Assembly: GCA_021404565.1 (NCBI GenBank)
Contig: JAAWWF010000006.1
Location: forward strand, 186,001-250,000
DNA: 64,000 bases
Source of the DNA: Roseivirga sp.
GTDB taxonomy: Bacteria; Bacteroidota; Bacteroidia; Cytophagales; Cyclobacteriaceae
Direction of reading: 5' to 3'
Position 1 is the first letter of the stretch, and each line of letters opens with the position of its first letter. The translations under genes were made by a program, and so were the position numbers. Below the pieces are notes generated by a model, which worked only from the letters and a program-made list of their open reading frames with translations, was not told the origin of the DNA and ran no database searches. Below, one piece after another: positions 10,314 through 19,811 of the stretch.

Positions 10314-11367
10314 AGTAGACTCTTCCACATTCGACCCGAATGGAGTAGGGGTGAAGGGTACCTTATTTGGCCTGCCTTATGATGCAGAGTCTGCCGATAT
10401 TATTGTGATTCCTGTCCCCTGGGATGTGACGGTCTCTTATGGAGCTGGTACTGCAGAAGGCCCCAGGGCCATTCTTGAAGCATCGGCTCAAATAGACTAT
10501 GCACAAACAGATATAGCCAATGCCTGGCAAATGAAAATTGCCATGGCCGAAATACCGGAGGTATGGTATGCTAAAGGCAAAACGCTGCGCCAGCAAGCAG
10601 AAAAATATATTGACTGGCTGGAGGCCGGCAGCGACCCCAAACAGAGATTGGGGATGCAGTCACTTTGTGATGATATCAATGCCAATTGTGCTCAACTCGT
10701 GCAATATGTGCAGCAGAAATGTGCTTATTGGAGGTCTAAAGGTAAGCTGACCATATTGTTGGGAGGAGACCACAGCACCCCCCTGGGCCACCTCAAAGCT
10801 CTGGCCCAGGAGCATGATTCCTTCGGTGTCTTGCAGATAGACGCTCATGCCGACCTTAGAAAAGCCTATGAAGGCTTTACCTGGTCGCATGCTTCCATCA
10901 TGTACAATGCGCTTCAGTTGCCCCAGGTAGAAAAGCTGGTGCAGGTGGGGGTGAGGGATTTTTGCGAGGAAGAATTAACCCGTATTGATAATGAGGAAGG
11001 GAGAGTCAGGACCTTTTTTGATCAGGAGTTGAAAGCTGAGCGTTATCAAGGAATGAACTGGCAAAAGCAGTGCAAACAGATCATTTCTGAGCTACCTCAA
11101 AAGGTATACCTGTCATTCGATATTGATGGGCTCCATCCCAAACTCTGCCCCAATACAGGTACACCGGTGCCGGGAGGTTTTGAGCTGGATCAAACCATGT
11201 ACCTGATCAAAGAACTGGTAAAATCCGGTCGTACCATTATCGGCTGTGACCTGAATGAGGTGTCACCGGGGAAGGATGAATGGGATGCGAATGTTGGTGC
11301 AAGAGCGCTTTACAGAATGGCACTCCTGATGGCAGTTTCTCAGGGTAAATTTGACTTTAGGATATAG
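10306..11367 (+). CDS. agmatinase / arginase family ureohydrolase
   Basis: 353 residues of the ureohydrolase family. The binuclear manganese site is visible: GGDHS (first His), DAHADLR (Asp-His-Asp cluster) and SFDIDGLHP (two Asp). In the last motif the usual GLDP reads GLHP; that position is not a metal ligand. Overlap with speDE, and the product of that gene, make agmatinase the best guess: agmatine to putrescine plus urea, feeding spermidine synthesis. The family also contains arginases and guanidino-acid hydrolases, so substrate is inferred from context. Confidence 0.85.
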   Translation: MSKVDSSTFDPNGVGVKGTLFGLPYDAESADIIVIPVPWDVTVSYGAGTAEGPRAILEASAQIDYAQTDIANAWQMKIAMAEIPEVWYAKGKTLRQQAEKYIDWLEAGSDPKQRLGMQSLCDDINANCAQLVQYVQQKCAYWRSKGKLTILLGGDHSTPLGHLKALAQEHDSFGVLQIDAHADLRKAYEGFTWSHASIMYNALQLPQVEKLVQVGVRDFCEEELTRIDNEEGRVRTFFDQELKAERYQGMNWQKQCKQIISELPQKVYLSFDIDGLHPKLCPNTGTPVPGGFELDQTMYLIKELVKSGRTIIGCDLNEVSPGKDEWDANVGARALYRMALLMAVSQGKFDFRI

Positions 11368-11717
11368 CACAACGAATGTGAAATAGCTAGTGCCCGTAGC
11401 CTCTGATTTCAGGAGTCATTGGGTAAATCATTAACAAAAAGTTGTTTTTCTTTTTGCGGCCTAAAAGAAAGAAACCGTGCCGGCTGTACTTAGGTACTAT
11501 GGCAGGCAGGAACCCTTTCTGAAAACACCAAATCCAACCGACTTGTATTTCGCACTGTTTTCGGTTTAGCCCCCCTCCTTTATGAATAGTAGTGTAAAGA
11601 AATTTTGATAAGTAATAGAATCCAGTGCTGGTTTCCTGATCAGAAACTTTGACACATGATTTGATTGAACCGATTGAACCGCACCAGGAGGTCCAATCGG
11701 TTGTAGCGGGCAGAGCA
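11368..11717. other. intergenic spacer, 350 bp, between convergent genes
   Basis: No gene or RNA was recognised here. Near the right end, a 9-bp inverted repeat (aaccgattg at 11668-11676 and caatcggtt at 11694-11702) with a 17-nt loop lies just past the stop of the minus-strand gene. It has no T-run, so it is at best a weak terminator. Confidence 0.4.
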
Positions 11718-12338
11718 TTACTCGGCTGCCACTGGTAACCTCTTCTTAAAAGCCCCTGTGCGCAAGCCTATTGTCAAGGCAGACAGAATCACAATGATCA
11801 TAAGTGTGTAAGGACTATTTAATATACTGAGGTGAAAGGGAGTAGCTTTCGTATTGACTTTAGAGTAGTGTTGGTTGTGAAGGTTTAATACCACCTCTTC
11901 CTTACCCGGAAAAAAAAGATGATTGCTTGTTCTTCGGTAGATCTCAGTAAAGCTTGAAACCGTTACCTCCAAGCCCTCAAACGAACCTTCAAACCCTTTC
12001 AAGTCAAAGCTGATACTGGCATCGTGCCCTCCTAACTCTGCTGTGTTGAATTCCAGCTTTATGTCTTTACCACCCAGCCGAAGCTGAATGGTGTCATTGA
12101 AGTATTGTGTGAAGTTGGCTTCATAGTCGGCCAGCCGAATGGCACCCCCATCGTCAAACGCAGCCTTGGTACTGATCAGCAGGTCAAGTGCACTTTTGGG
12201 TGTAAAATGTACCGTAAGTGTACCGGTATTATCAGCTTTTGCAAAGTGATAGCTTATCTGATCAGGGTCGTGAGCCCATGCCGCCAAAGGAAGCATCATG
12301 GCCCAGGTAAGTAATATTTTTGTTAGCTTTTTCATCAT
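11718..12338 (-). CDS. exported protein of unknown function with one C-terminal membrane helix
   Basis: 206 residues from the ATG at 12338. The open frame extends further upstream, but that part lies inside the YHYH gene in another frame, and the signal peptide (KKLTKILLTWAMMLPLAAWA) begins at this ATG. The mature part starts AHDPDQISYHFAK, is beta-rich and ends with a single transmembrane helix (YTLMIIVILSALTIGL) and a basic tail, so it should be anchored in the inner membrane with its body in the periplasm. It follows the YHYH gene by 4 bp and is surely in its operon. I do not recognise the family; the N-terminal part faintly recalls the soluble segment of HupE-like proteins. Confidence 0.7.
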   Translation of the reverse strand: MMKKLTKILLTWAMMLPLAAWAHDPDQISYHFAKADNTGTLTVHFTPKSALDLLISTKAAFDDGGAIRLADYEANFTQYFNDTIQLRLGGKDIKLEFNTAELGGHDASISFDLKGFEGSFEGLEVTVSSFTEIYRRTSNHLFFPGKEEVVLNLHNQHYSKVNTKATPFHLSILNSPYTLMIIVILSALTIGLRTGAFKKRLPVAAE

Positions 12339-12342
12339 CTTT

Positions 12343-13386
12343 TTATTCTGTTTCTGCTGTATTACCACCGCGGCCTCCTCTGCCTCCGGGAGGTGGAGGT
12401 CCGCCATTACCTCTGCGCCCCCCGGGAGGGCCGGGAGGTCTGCCATTGCCCATACGTTTGTTGAGTTCGGCACTCGGGGTTCCGGAGAAACACAGTGGTA
12501 CTGAAGGGAAGTTGTCTGTAATTACATAATAGTATTCATTATCGCTCTCCGGTGTTTTGCCCCAGCGGCCATTGCAGGCATCGAGCTCCGAAATACCACC
12601 TATATAGAGGTAATCGTTAAAGTAGCGGCCATTGTAAGTGCCGTCAGGAGCTGTTTTACCATCACCGGGGCGTTCTCCCGGCTTCAGACGATAACCGCTC
12701 TCATGGGCCACTACATTACCATCTTTGTCATATCCATACTTATAGTAAATAGGAAAACCATCTGCTGCATAACCAACCTTGGTCATTTCAGTGCCATCAG
12801 AGCCCAACTCAAAAAGATAAGCAGAGGGAGTGCCGTGATAATGGTATTTACCGGTAGGTTGAACATGGGCGTTGTTACAGTCTAATCCCAGGTTTTCAGT
12901 TGAAGTAAGGGTAGTGATGTTCCACCTCGGATTCATTCGGCCATCAGTACCTATAAAGAACTCAGCCGTGAACGGGTCTATATTAACTCCGCTAAAGAGC
13001 ACACCTGAGTCAAAACCCTGGGCACTGGTGATCTTTTTGGCTACTTCAGGCTTCAGAGGAATCGAAAAAGACATTTTTTGCTCCCTGATGCGGTTGGGGT
13101 TCCCGGGGTTAGGAAAGGTACCTACCTTATGGCTGGCGACACTGTTAATCGTGATATTACGAAGCCCCTTTTTCTGATCGGGTTCTTCCTGGTAAACACT
13201 GGTCTTGCCGAGTTTTGCTTCTATATCCACATCACAGTCATCGGCATTCAGATTGATGACATAACTGTCTTCCGTTTGCAGGTCACCTGTTGACGACCCG
13301 ATAGCTCTCTTCTGCACATTGGCAGGTGAACAGCCTATGAGGGCTATTAACGGTACCAATCCAACTAAATAATACACTCGCTTCAT
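12343..13386 (-). CDS. YHYH domain lipoprotein
   Basis: 347 residues with a lipoprotein signal (YYLVGLVPLIALIGCSPAN, lipobox Cys near 19). The central domain carries the name-giving motif GKYHYHGTPSAYLFEL followed by GYAADGFPIYYKYGY, as in the YHYH family of extracellular proteins from marine and environmental bacteria, whose function is unknown; the clustered His and Tyr suggest metal binding. The last 40 residues are almost entirely Gly, Pro and Arg (GPPGGRRGNGGPPPPGGRGG), a low-complexity tail that may be disordered. It is first in a two-gene operon with the membrane-anchored protein downstream. Confidence 0.85.
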   Translation of the reverse strand: MKRVYYLVGLVPLIALIGCSPANVQKRAIGSSTGDLQTEDSYVINLNADDCDVDIEAKLGKTSVYQEEPDQKKGLRNITINSVASHKVGTFPNPGNPNRIREQKMSFSIPLKPEVAKKITSAQGFDSGVLFSGVNIDPFTAEFFIGTDGRMNPRWNITTLTSTENLGLDCNNAHVQPTGKYHYHGTPSAYLFELGSDGTEMTKVGYAADGFPIYYKYGYDKDGNVVAHESGYRLKPGERPGDGKTAPDGTYNGRYFNDYLYIGGISELDACNGRWGKTPESDNEYYYVITDNFPSVPLCFSGTPSAELNKRMGNGRPPGPPGGRRGNGGPPPPGGRGGRGGNTAETE

Positions 13387-13467
13387 GTTCTTCTCTTTGC
13401 CTTCTTAGATGTTGGCAATGGAATAAACTTGCGGGGTAGGGATTTATTTTTTTGGTCAGGTCAAAGC

Positions 13468-14157
13468 TTAGTCGTAATACATAAGGTGTTGCGCGGTCAG
13501 GTAGAGTAGCTGTCCGGTTTGTTTCTTTGAAGACATGAAGAGTGAGAAAAGACCGAAGCTGTATTTATGGGAAAGGTCCATGAGCAGGTCCAATTCCTGA
13601 TCTCCGTCCAGATCACCAGCCCAGATAACCCTGAATTCTGCATCGTCCAAAAAATCAGATTCCCCAATTAACTGACGTTTATCACCGGACTGAAGTATTA
13701 CCTGATAACCCTGAACACCTCCCTGCTCACCGATGCCACCACTGGCAATGAGTTGATACCGCTTTTCAAAGAGATCAATATGGACGGTGTCTCCGGGAGA
13801 AAGGTTGGTCTTTTTTAGTTCAACATGGTTTACGGGACCGAGACTGAGCTCCTCCAGGTCTGAAATAAGCATAAAGGGCCTCTTCGGAACAGCACTAACG
13901 CGTTTACCTGTCTTTTCACCATCAGCATCAGTCATATGATGTTGGGTGAGGGTAATGGTGACTTGCGCAGGCTCCAGAGTGAACTGATTTTCTCCCTCGT
14001 AGAGACCAATCCAATCTCTTTTTTGAAGTGATAACTCCACTTCATCTCCAAAATATAAATGTGGAAATAGAATCTGAACTTCCTGTGAGTTTGCTTTCTG
14101 ACAAAGCAACAGAGACGAAAAGAGAAAGAAGATAAGACTTAGTTTTTTAGAGGGCAT
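13468..14157 (-). CDS. secreted protein of unknown function with an FG-GAP/dockerin-like calcium loop
   Basis: 229 residues with a clear signal peptide (LIFFLFSSLLLCQKANS). Most of it is beta-rich and unrecognised. Near the C terminus the stretch WAGDLDGDQELDLLMDLS has the DxDxDxxxD spacing of calcium-binding loops found in FG-GAP/VCBS repeats, consistent with an exported protein. It is followed 15 bp upstream in the operon sense by the DUF2071 gene on the same strand. No function can be assigned. Confidence 0.65.
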   Translation of the reverse strand: MPSKKLSLIFFLFSSLLLCQKANSQEVQILFPHLYFGDEVELSLQKRDWIGLYEGENQFTLEPAQVTITLTQHHMTDADGEKTGKRVSAVPKRPFMLISDLEELSLGPVNHVELKKTNLSPGDTVHIDLFEKRYQLIASGGIGEQGGVQGYQVILQSGDKRQLIGESDFLDDAEFRVIWAGDLDGDQELDLLMDLSHKYSFGLFSLFMSSKKQTGQLLYLTAQHLMYYD

Positions 14158-14172
14158 AAGACTTATTATACA

Positions 14173-14913
14173 TCATTTTTCGGACGTATTGGTTGCTTTT
14201 TTTATTTCTTCCAGACTTCTCCATTCATGTTCAATGTTAGTCATCAACAGGGCATTGTCAAAGACAACGGAGCCTCTCGGAAAAACCTGCTCATCTTCGA
14301 AGAAGCCCGACTTTACCCGGGATACACTCAAAGGTGATACTTTCCATTGATTTGTACTCAATTCCAAACCATCAAAGGCATCACCAGGTTTGTCCGGGGA
14401 ATAGCCCACAGAGCCATTTTCAAAGAACTGTGATACCTGGTCGAGACTGTCGAAAATGCTGTTATCATTGAGCTGATCTGTTTCGCGGGCATTGATGCTC
14501 AGGTGCGTGTCATCATCACTTCTGAAGCTTACCTTATATTCGCCTTCTTTTTCGCCAACTGCGAATTTGGCTTTGTGATGAACTCCGGGGAATACACAAC
14601 CTCCAGCCAGGGCATTTAGAGTGGAAGAGGTGTCTCTTCTTGGGATATATACACCTTCCTTTATCATGTCATTTTCGGTCCATTCTACCGCAATCCGATG
14701 AGCCCCGTTTTCGGAAGAAATGCCTATAGTACCCGGCATACCCTTTGGTCTGATATTCTTTAGCCTTATCAGGCATATGCCTGCTATACCGTGTCCTTTT
14801 ACAAGTTTCGGGCGAAAAGGAGCAGGGAGGTACTGGCTCAATACCTGACTGTCTACACGGTAATTGATCAGAATACGTCTGTCGATTATGCCGGTAATGG
14901 TTGGGATCTTCAC
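14173..14913 (-). CDS. DUF2071 family protein (acetoacetate decarboxylase-like fold)
   Basis: 246 residues. The N-terminal block (RRILINYRVDSQVLSQYLP followed by PFRPKLVKGHGIAGICLIRL) is typical of DUF2071/YqjF proteins, which share the acetoacetate decarboxylase fold. The enzyme activity of the family is not established. A catalytic lysine equivalent could not be placed by eye. It probably forms a two-gene unit with the secreted protein at 13468-14157 and is divergent from the HD hydrolase at 15059. Confidence 0.75.
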   Translation of the reverse strand: MKIPTITGIIDRRILINYRVDSQVLSQYLPAPFRPKLVKGHGIAGICLIRLKNIRPKGMPGTIGISSENGAHRIAVEWTENDMIKEGVYIPRRDTSSTLNALAGGCVFPGVHHKAKFAVGEKEGEYKVSFRSDDDTHLSINARETDQLNDNSIFDSLDQVSQFFENGSVGYSPDKPGDAFDGLELSTNQWKVSPLSVSRVKSGFFEDEQVFPRGSVVFDNALLMTNIEHEWRSLEEIKKATNTSEK

Positions 14914-15058
14914 TGAATGAACTGGTTATGAAAAGAAACGATATTTGCCAGGACTGGTTGTGATAACCCGACCAGAGTTCAGGCGCGGAAGATCATTGTT
15001 TTTTGCAAAATTGCATAGGGTATATAGGGGAGAAGACCTTTCTGAATGTTTAAACCTG

Positions 15059-15643
15059 ATGGAATTATCTAAAAGACAAAAGAGACTGCTTGCGTTTGTG
15101 AAGGAGCAGCATGGTCAACAGAAGCGAAAATATACGGGTGATCCTTATTGGACTCACGTATATTCTGTGGCTGAAAGAGTATCTCAGCTCGTTCCTGAAG
15201 GCATTGAAATCGCTCTGGGGCATGACCTGCTGGAAGATACTTCCTGCACTTATGAACTGCTGAAGTCTTTTCTCAGCAAGAACGGCTATACGGCTAGTGA
15301 AGCGACCCAGATTGCTGATGGGGTGGTGGAATTGACGGATGTGTTTGTGAAAGAGGACTATCCTGAGCTGAATAGAAAAACGAGAAAGGAAAAGGAAGCT
15401 GATAGGCTTTCGCGTATAAGTCCACTGGCCCAAAGTGTGAAATACGCTGACCTTATTGATAATAATCTTTCAATTGTGGAACATTCAAGCTCTTTTGCTA
15501 AAACCTATCTGATGGAGAAGGTGGACATACTGGATGGTATGCGCTTAGGAAATATCCATTTACTTATCCACGCTTGTGCTGTCTTGAACAATGGTCTGAA
15601 GGAGTTAGGTCTGGAATCCTGGCAAGGCAATTCGGCAGGCTGA
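15059..15643 (+). CDS. HD-domain phosphohydrolase, SpoT/MESH1-like
   Basis: 194 residues from the ATG at 15059; the longer frame from 14945 adds 38 residues with no family likeness and runs into the divergent gene's promoter region. The layout is that of standalone (p)ppGpp hydrolases: DPYWTHVYSVAERV (first His), IALGHDLLEDTSCTYELL (HD plus ED) and VKYADLIDNNLSI (distal Asp and Asn). It may hydrolyse guanosine tetraphosphate or another nucleotide; with no synthetase domain and no further evidence, the substrate remains inferred. Confidence 0.75.
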   Translation: MELSKRQKRLLAFVKEQHGQQKRKYTGDPYWTHVYSVAERVSQLVPEGIEIALGHDLLEDTSCTYELLKSFLSKNGYTASEATQIADGVVELTDVFVKEDYPELNRKTRKEKEADRLSRISPLAQSVKYADLIDNNLSIVEHSSSFAKTYLMEKVDILDGMRLGNIHLLIHACAVLNNGLKELGLESWQGNSAG

Positions 15644-15733
15644 TTTAACGACCAGTTTATAGGATATCAACCTCCAAGCCTCGGCCGTCTGACCTTGATA
15701 ACTATTTGACTATTAACCTATAACCAAACTAGC

Positions 15734-16759
15734 CTACTGCTTTGTCATAACGATGGCCCGCCCGTTTTGGTAGTTGATCAGGCTAGTGGCTTCACCGGCT
15801 TCGGTGAGTTCAAACTGTATCGTAAAGGGGGCATTTACAGAAAAGAAACGGGTAGGGGAAAGGGGATCGAGAAGGAATTCGGATTGTCCCTGTGCCTGCC
15901 CGATAAGCTGTCCATCTTCTACCTTTACTACCACCGTAAAGCCATTACCCACGCCATAAGTGCCGGCTAATTTTTCAAGCGCTTCCTGCGGAATGATAAA
16001 GTTCTCTGCCCCATCATTGACGTCATGCTCCAGGCCTAAAAGCAGGCCAATGGCTTTATAGCTATCAATAGCATCTACACGGTATTGCTTAATGGCTGGC
16101 AGGTGGTTTTGCATGGCCATTATATAATAATTTGATACATGGTTTTTGTAAAAGGGATCATTGGCAAAGTAGTCCATCATGGCTTCTTCCTTCACACCGG
16201 TGATGATCTTTGAATACCAGGTAAATTTACTACTCCACTCTTTCAGTACATTGTCTGTGACTTCTGAGATGCTTTCATTAAAACGTTCGACTAGTCTTCG
16301 ATCATCCACATAAATGCCACTGAGGTCTTCGATTAAAGGCTCAAAGCGAGGAGGCATATTATCTATATTCCTCATCAGGTGGTCGTAACCGTTGGTTTGG
16401 GTAATAAACTCCGATACAGTAGTAGTGACCTGGAAGAGTGCACTGTTGGCCGGGTTGTCGTAATCTTCCACGGTTAATTGCCCTCCCAGCACCAGGGAAA
16501 TAAGGGAGTCTTTTCGAATATAGAATTCTATTAGTGATGAAGTCTTCGCAATGTCCAGTGCCAGCTCCTGCCGTACCTGCATCAAAATGGAGGAGATTTT
16601 TTCATCCTTTTTGTTGAGCTCGCTTTGATTGTTAATGGCCAGGGCAATCAGAATGCCTGCTATTACGAGAATGATTTCTCCAGAGGCATAAAAGACGTAT
16701 TGCAGAAATTTATTTCTGGCCAGAAGTTTTTGACGCATGTTCCTGAAGATTTTAATCAT
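15734..16759 (-). CDS. DUF6090 family membrane protein
   Basis: 341 residues. The start is diagnostic for a Bacteroidota-specific family: a basic N terminus (MIKIFRNMRQKLLARNKF), then one transmembrane helix (ASGEIILVIAGILIALAIN) and NNQSELNKK, followed by a long helical periplasmic part. The last 90 residues are more beta-rich (GNGFTVVVKVEDGQLIGQAQG) and look like a separate small domain, which many short members lack. No function is known for the family. Confidence 0.8.
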   Translation of the reverse strand: MIKIFRNMRQKLLARNKFLQYVFYASGEIILVIAGILIALAINNQSELNKKDEKISSILMQVRQELALDIAKTSSLIEFYIRKDSLISLVLGGQLTVEDYDNPANSALFQVTTTVSEFITQTNGYDHLMRNIDNMPPRFEPLIEDLSGIYVDDRRLVERFNESISEVTDNVLKEWSSKFTWYSKIITGVKEEAMMDYFANDPFYKNHVSNYYIMAMQNHLPAIKQYRVDAIDSYKAIGLLLGLEHDVNDGAENFIIPQEALEKLAGTYGVGNGFTVVVKVEDGQLIGQAQGQSEFLLDPLSPTRFFSVNAPFTIQFELTEAGEATSLINYQNGRAIVMTKQ

Positions 16760-16980
16760 AATTCACCGGGTACTGTCGAGGCGTTTGGTGAAGCTAGTAA
16801 TTACTCAGGGCTCATGCAAAGTCAGGAATCAGAGGCATGAAAATCAGTTTCCACCCCAATCCCTAAAGCCTGCCTGCTGCAAGCAGGGGAGTACTTATTT
16901 TCAATGCCCTATCTCTTGCAAGCCTCTCCAATCCGGGGTCAGACATTGGGACTTATGGTAGATGAAAATATTGAGGGGCT

Positions 16981-17439
16981 CTAGTTGAAGAAATAAACCG
17001 TTCTGGTCTGACTACCCGGAATACCAATGATGTTGTTCAGGTAGTCTTGCTGAAACTCTAAAGCACCCTGTCGTCTGATATAGCCTTCGCCCATAGGCAT
17101 GCAGGTTCCCCATGATCCTGATTGGCGACAGTCTTCCAGGTCGGTAACCTTTACGATTGTATGGTTGCCGATGATTATTACCAGGTGTTTAAATGATTTG
17201 GCTTCTGCGAGTATTTCCTGAACATTGTCACTCGTCAGTTCTTTTTGTTCCGCTGCAACTTCGGGAGCCAGGTTCGTGAACAGGATGATGGGGTTGGCGG
17301 GTCCGACACTTTCCAGACTTTTCGTATCGGCCAGAAAGTTGGTGATTAGACTGCTGTCTTGTGCGTTGGTGCTCAAAGGAGAAGCAAAAGCAGTGATGCT
17401 TAGTATGAGCAGTACCAGATTGATTTTAGTGAGATTCAT
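16981..17439 (-). CDS. small secreted protein of unknown function
   Basis: 152 residues with a signal peptide (INLVLLILSITAFASPLSTNAQ). The mature region contains two Cys (LEDCRQSGSWGTCMPMGEGY) that could form a disulfide. No domain was recognised. It lies between the DUF6090 gene and the RDD gene, all on the minus strand, with gaps of 221 and 47 bp, so it may be co-transcribed with the RDD gene. Confidence 0.6.
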   Translation of the reverse strand: MNLTKINLVLLILSITAFASPLSTNAQDSSLITNFLADTKSLESVGPANPIILFTNLAPEVAAEQKELTSDNVQEILAEAKSFKHLVIIIGNHTIVKVTDLEDCRQSGSWGTCMPMGEGYIRRQGALEFQQDYLNNIIGIPGSQTRTVYFFN

Positions 17440-17486
17440 AGTGAGGGTTTTAGTTTAATAAGTAGAACGATAATGAAATAGCGGAG

Positions 17487-17969
17487 TCAGTTTTTCATAA
17501 TGACATAGGTATCTGCTATCAGGTCATGCAGGGTGCGGCACTTGCGGTCTGCCAGGGCAATCAGATAGCCTATCATCATAATAGAGGATAAGATTTTTGA
17601 CAGGTTGCGGCCAAAGGCTCGCCCGAAGGAGATCCGTTCCATATCCCGGTCTACCACCTTGATTCTGAGAATAATCTTACCGGGGGTTCCCTGATGTCTG
17701 GAGGCTTCAAAGAAAGACCGGTACAGGATACTGCCTATGGGAATACCAAAAAAGTAAAAGAACATCGCGCCCATGATTATGCCTTCCGAGGCCCTGGTAC
17801 CCGGACTTGGCATATGATTGACAGCGGGTATTATAAACAGGCCTATGGCGAAGATGGCCACAGCCACAATTACCCCATCTAATATGACGGCAGCGAGTCT
17901 CGCACCAAAATTGGCGTATTCTACCGGTAAAGAAGTTTCAGGGGAAGATGCAGAAAGGTCGTAGTCCAT
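17487..17969 (-). CDS. RDD family membrane protein
   Basis: 160 residues. The family signature is present: YANFGARLAAVILDGVIVA with the Arg and Asp of RDD at the first helix, a second helix pair around IIMGAMFFYFFGIPIGSI, and GTPGKIILRIKVVD before the last helix, then CRTLHDLIADTYVI. RDD proteins are small polytopic inner-membrane proteins; some take part in ion transport, but most are uncharacterised. Confidence 0.88.
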   Translation of the reverse strand: MDYDLSASSPETSLPVEYANFGARLAAVILDGVIVAVAIFAIGLFIIPAVNHMPSPGTRASEGIIMGAMFFYFFGIPIGSILYRSFFEASRHQGTPGKIILRIKVVDRDMERISFGRAFGRNLSKILSSIMMIGYLIALADRKCRTLHDLIADTYVIMKN

Positions 17970-18060
17970 TGTAGGGCGTTGTTATTTAATAATAAATCCT
18001 TCCTCAGCTGTGAACATACGCATTGACTGGCAGATTCCAAACCTCAAAGGCAGAGAACTG

Positions 18061-18660
18061 TTATTCCTTTTTCAAATGACCTTTCTCCACACTTTCATCC
18101 AGCAGCTTTCGGGCATAGTCCCAAATGGTTTCAGAACCATTACCAATCTTCTTTTTCTTGTCAATTACGGTTTCATAGGAAACATTGAATTCCGCCCAGG
18201 TACCTCCCTGGTTAGAGGCATTTTGCAGCATGGGTTCAAAGCGGTCCATTGCCTTGGCAAAGGCAGCGTCCTCGGTTTCTCCCGCTTCAAACTCCAGCCA
18301 CAGATCAACCAGTTGTTTAGCTTGCTCTTCCGGAAGGATCCCGAAAATGCGTTTGGCAGCCTTCAGCTCTTCTTCTGTGTTGGTGTGGTTTTTCTTGGTA
18401 TCGAAGAGAAAGGTGTCCCCGGCATCAATTTCTACAATGTCGTGAATCAGTAGCATTTTGATGACCCTGAGCAGGTTCACTGATGTATTTGAGTGCTCGG
18501 CCAATATCATGGCCATCATGGCCAGATGCCAGCTATGCTCTGCATCATTTTCGTGTCTGTCGCTATTAAAGAGGCGGGTTTTGCGCTGAATGTACTTGAG
18601 TTTATCTATTTCTTTTATAAAGGTGATTTGCTTTTGTAAAGCGTCCTGATCAATGTTCAT
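18061..18660 (-). CDS. HD-domain hydrolase, YfbR/HDDC2-like (5'-nucleotidase type)
   Basis: 199 residues. NDAEHSWHLAMMAMILAEH and LLIHDIVEIDAGDTF are the hallmarks of the HD_3 subgroup that includes the 5'-deoxynucleotidase YfbR and human HDDC2. The subgroup removes phosphate from deoxynucleoside monophosphates. The ER/EN residues around IDAGDTF are in place, so the protein is probably active. It stands alone, divergent from the beta-propeller pair. Confidence 0.82.
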   Translation of the reverse strand: MNIDQDALQKQITFIKEIDKLKYIQRKTRLFNSDRHENDAEHSWHLAMMAMILAEHSNTSVNLLRVIKMLLIHDIVEIDAGDTFLFDTKKNHTNTEEELKAAKRIFGILPEEQAKQLVDLWLEFEAGETEDAAFAKAMDRFEPMLQNASNQGGTWAEFNVSYETVIDKKKKIGNGSETIWDYARKLLDESVEKGHLKKE

Positions 18661-18927
18661 GTGTGTGATGAATAGAGGTGTAAATCAAAACTGTCAAGTA
18701 TGTGAGACATTCACAATAATTGATGATTAGCTGTTTATTAAGAAAGGTACAGAGATTTAGTTTTTTGTTAACATGAATTTTGCGTCCTGAGATTGAAGGA
18801 GCATAATCTGGCAGTGAAAAGAATCTTAGCTGGCTGTGATTGAAGGTAATTGTCAACTACCGGGAGTCATTTCATCCACAATTTTGCGGCCGACCCCATA
18901 TGGGCCTTTAATTGCAGTGTAAGAGCT

Positions 18928-18935
18928 TACGTTTG
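18928..18935 (+). promoter_or_regulatory. putative Bacteroidota -7 element (TACGTTTG)
   Basis: The octamer fits TAnnTTTG exactly and lies 24 nt before the ATG of the beta-propeller gene at 18960. A TTG at the expected -33 spacing is not seen (nearest is only 13 nt upstream), so this is a partial match. The rest of the 299-bp spacer 18661-18959 shows nothing else that I can name. Confidence 0.4.
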
Positions 18936-18959
18936 TTGAGTGATCAAACATAACTCGAA

Positions 18960-19811
18960 ATGAAATACGCTTACTTACTTTTTCTACTCATCTTTTTTCG
19001 TGCTGTGCAAGCGCAATCAGGTCTGCACCCTAAGTGGATCAGTGAAACAGAGGTGACTTACTATGATCGTTCTGGTAAGATCTGGATCCAGAATGTCGAG
19101 TCGATGGAGCGCAGGGTACTGACCAATGGGAGCCAACCGGCACCTAACCCAAAGCGGAAAGGAGTTTATGCCCTTCGAAAAACAGTGGATGGCAAATCGG
19201 GGATAGTGATTATGGATGAGAATAAGCCTGATGATTTTCTGAGAGTTGATGTCGACCTGGAAGGCCTGAATGCCTATCACCCTATCTGGTCCTTTGATGG
19301 TAATTACCTTGCTTTTAATGCAGAACATCGGGAGAACAAAACATCCACGCTCTACATTTATGACTATAAAAAACGGAAGCTGACATCTTATCTGGAAGAG
19401 ATAGCTGCCGGAGCTCCTTCCTTTTTTCCGAATGGTGATGTGCTTTTGCCTACCTACAAAGGAGAAACCTTTAGCCTGCTCCGGTTCAATGTGAAAACGG
19501 GTGAAACAACCACCCTATCAAGCGATAATACCCGCTATTTCTTTGCTGATGCTTCACCCGAAGGAGACAGAGTAGTGGTAGGTATTATGGATAAGAATAA
19601 TGCTGAGAACTTCGACCTCTGGCTGCTGGATTTGAAATCAGGAAAAAGAAAACAACTGACCAACACGCCCAACAAGGAATTCTCTGCACGCTGGTCTCCT
19701 TCCGGTAAGACCTTGCTTGTGTTCTTTGAATCCGGAGGAAAGTTCCATGTCATTACCATGGATACAAAAGGTAAGAACATTAAAAACCTAACGGCTCAAA
19801 CCAATGATTAA
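18960..19811 (+). CDS. secreted TolB/PD40-type beta-propeller protein (first of pair)
   Basis: 283 residues with a signal peptide (YLLFLLIFFRAVQAQ). Several blades of the WD40-like PD40 type are visible, for example YHPIWSFDGNYLAFNAEHR and FSARWSPSGKTLLVFFESG. It is probably a periplasmic or surface propeller that binds a partner protein; no enzyme motif is seen. Its stop overlaps the start of the next propeller gene by 8 bp, so the two are translationally coupled and probably act together. Confidence 0.75.
   Translation: MKYAYLLFLLIFFRAVQAQSGLHPKWISETEVTYYDRSGKIWIQNVESMERRVLTNGSQPAPNPKRKGVYALRKTVDGKSGIVIMDENKPDDFLRVDVDLEGLNAYHPIWSFDGNYLAFNAEHRENKTSTLYIYDYKKRKLTSYLEEIAAGAPSFFPNGDVLLPTYKGETFSLLRFNVKTGETTTLSSDNTRYFFADASPEGDRVVVGIMDKNNAENFDLWLLDLKSGKRKQLTNTPNKEFSARWSPSGKTLLVFFESGGKFHVITMDTKGKNIKNLTAQTND

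Noticed and set aside
11668-11702. Hairpin between convergent genes as terminator
   Set aside because: 9-bp stem with a long 17-nt loop and no T-run on either strand.
14945-15058. N-terminal extension of the SpoT/MESH1-like gene
   Set aside because: Residues before the ATG at 15059 show no family similarity and lie in the divergent promoter region.
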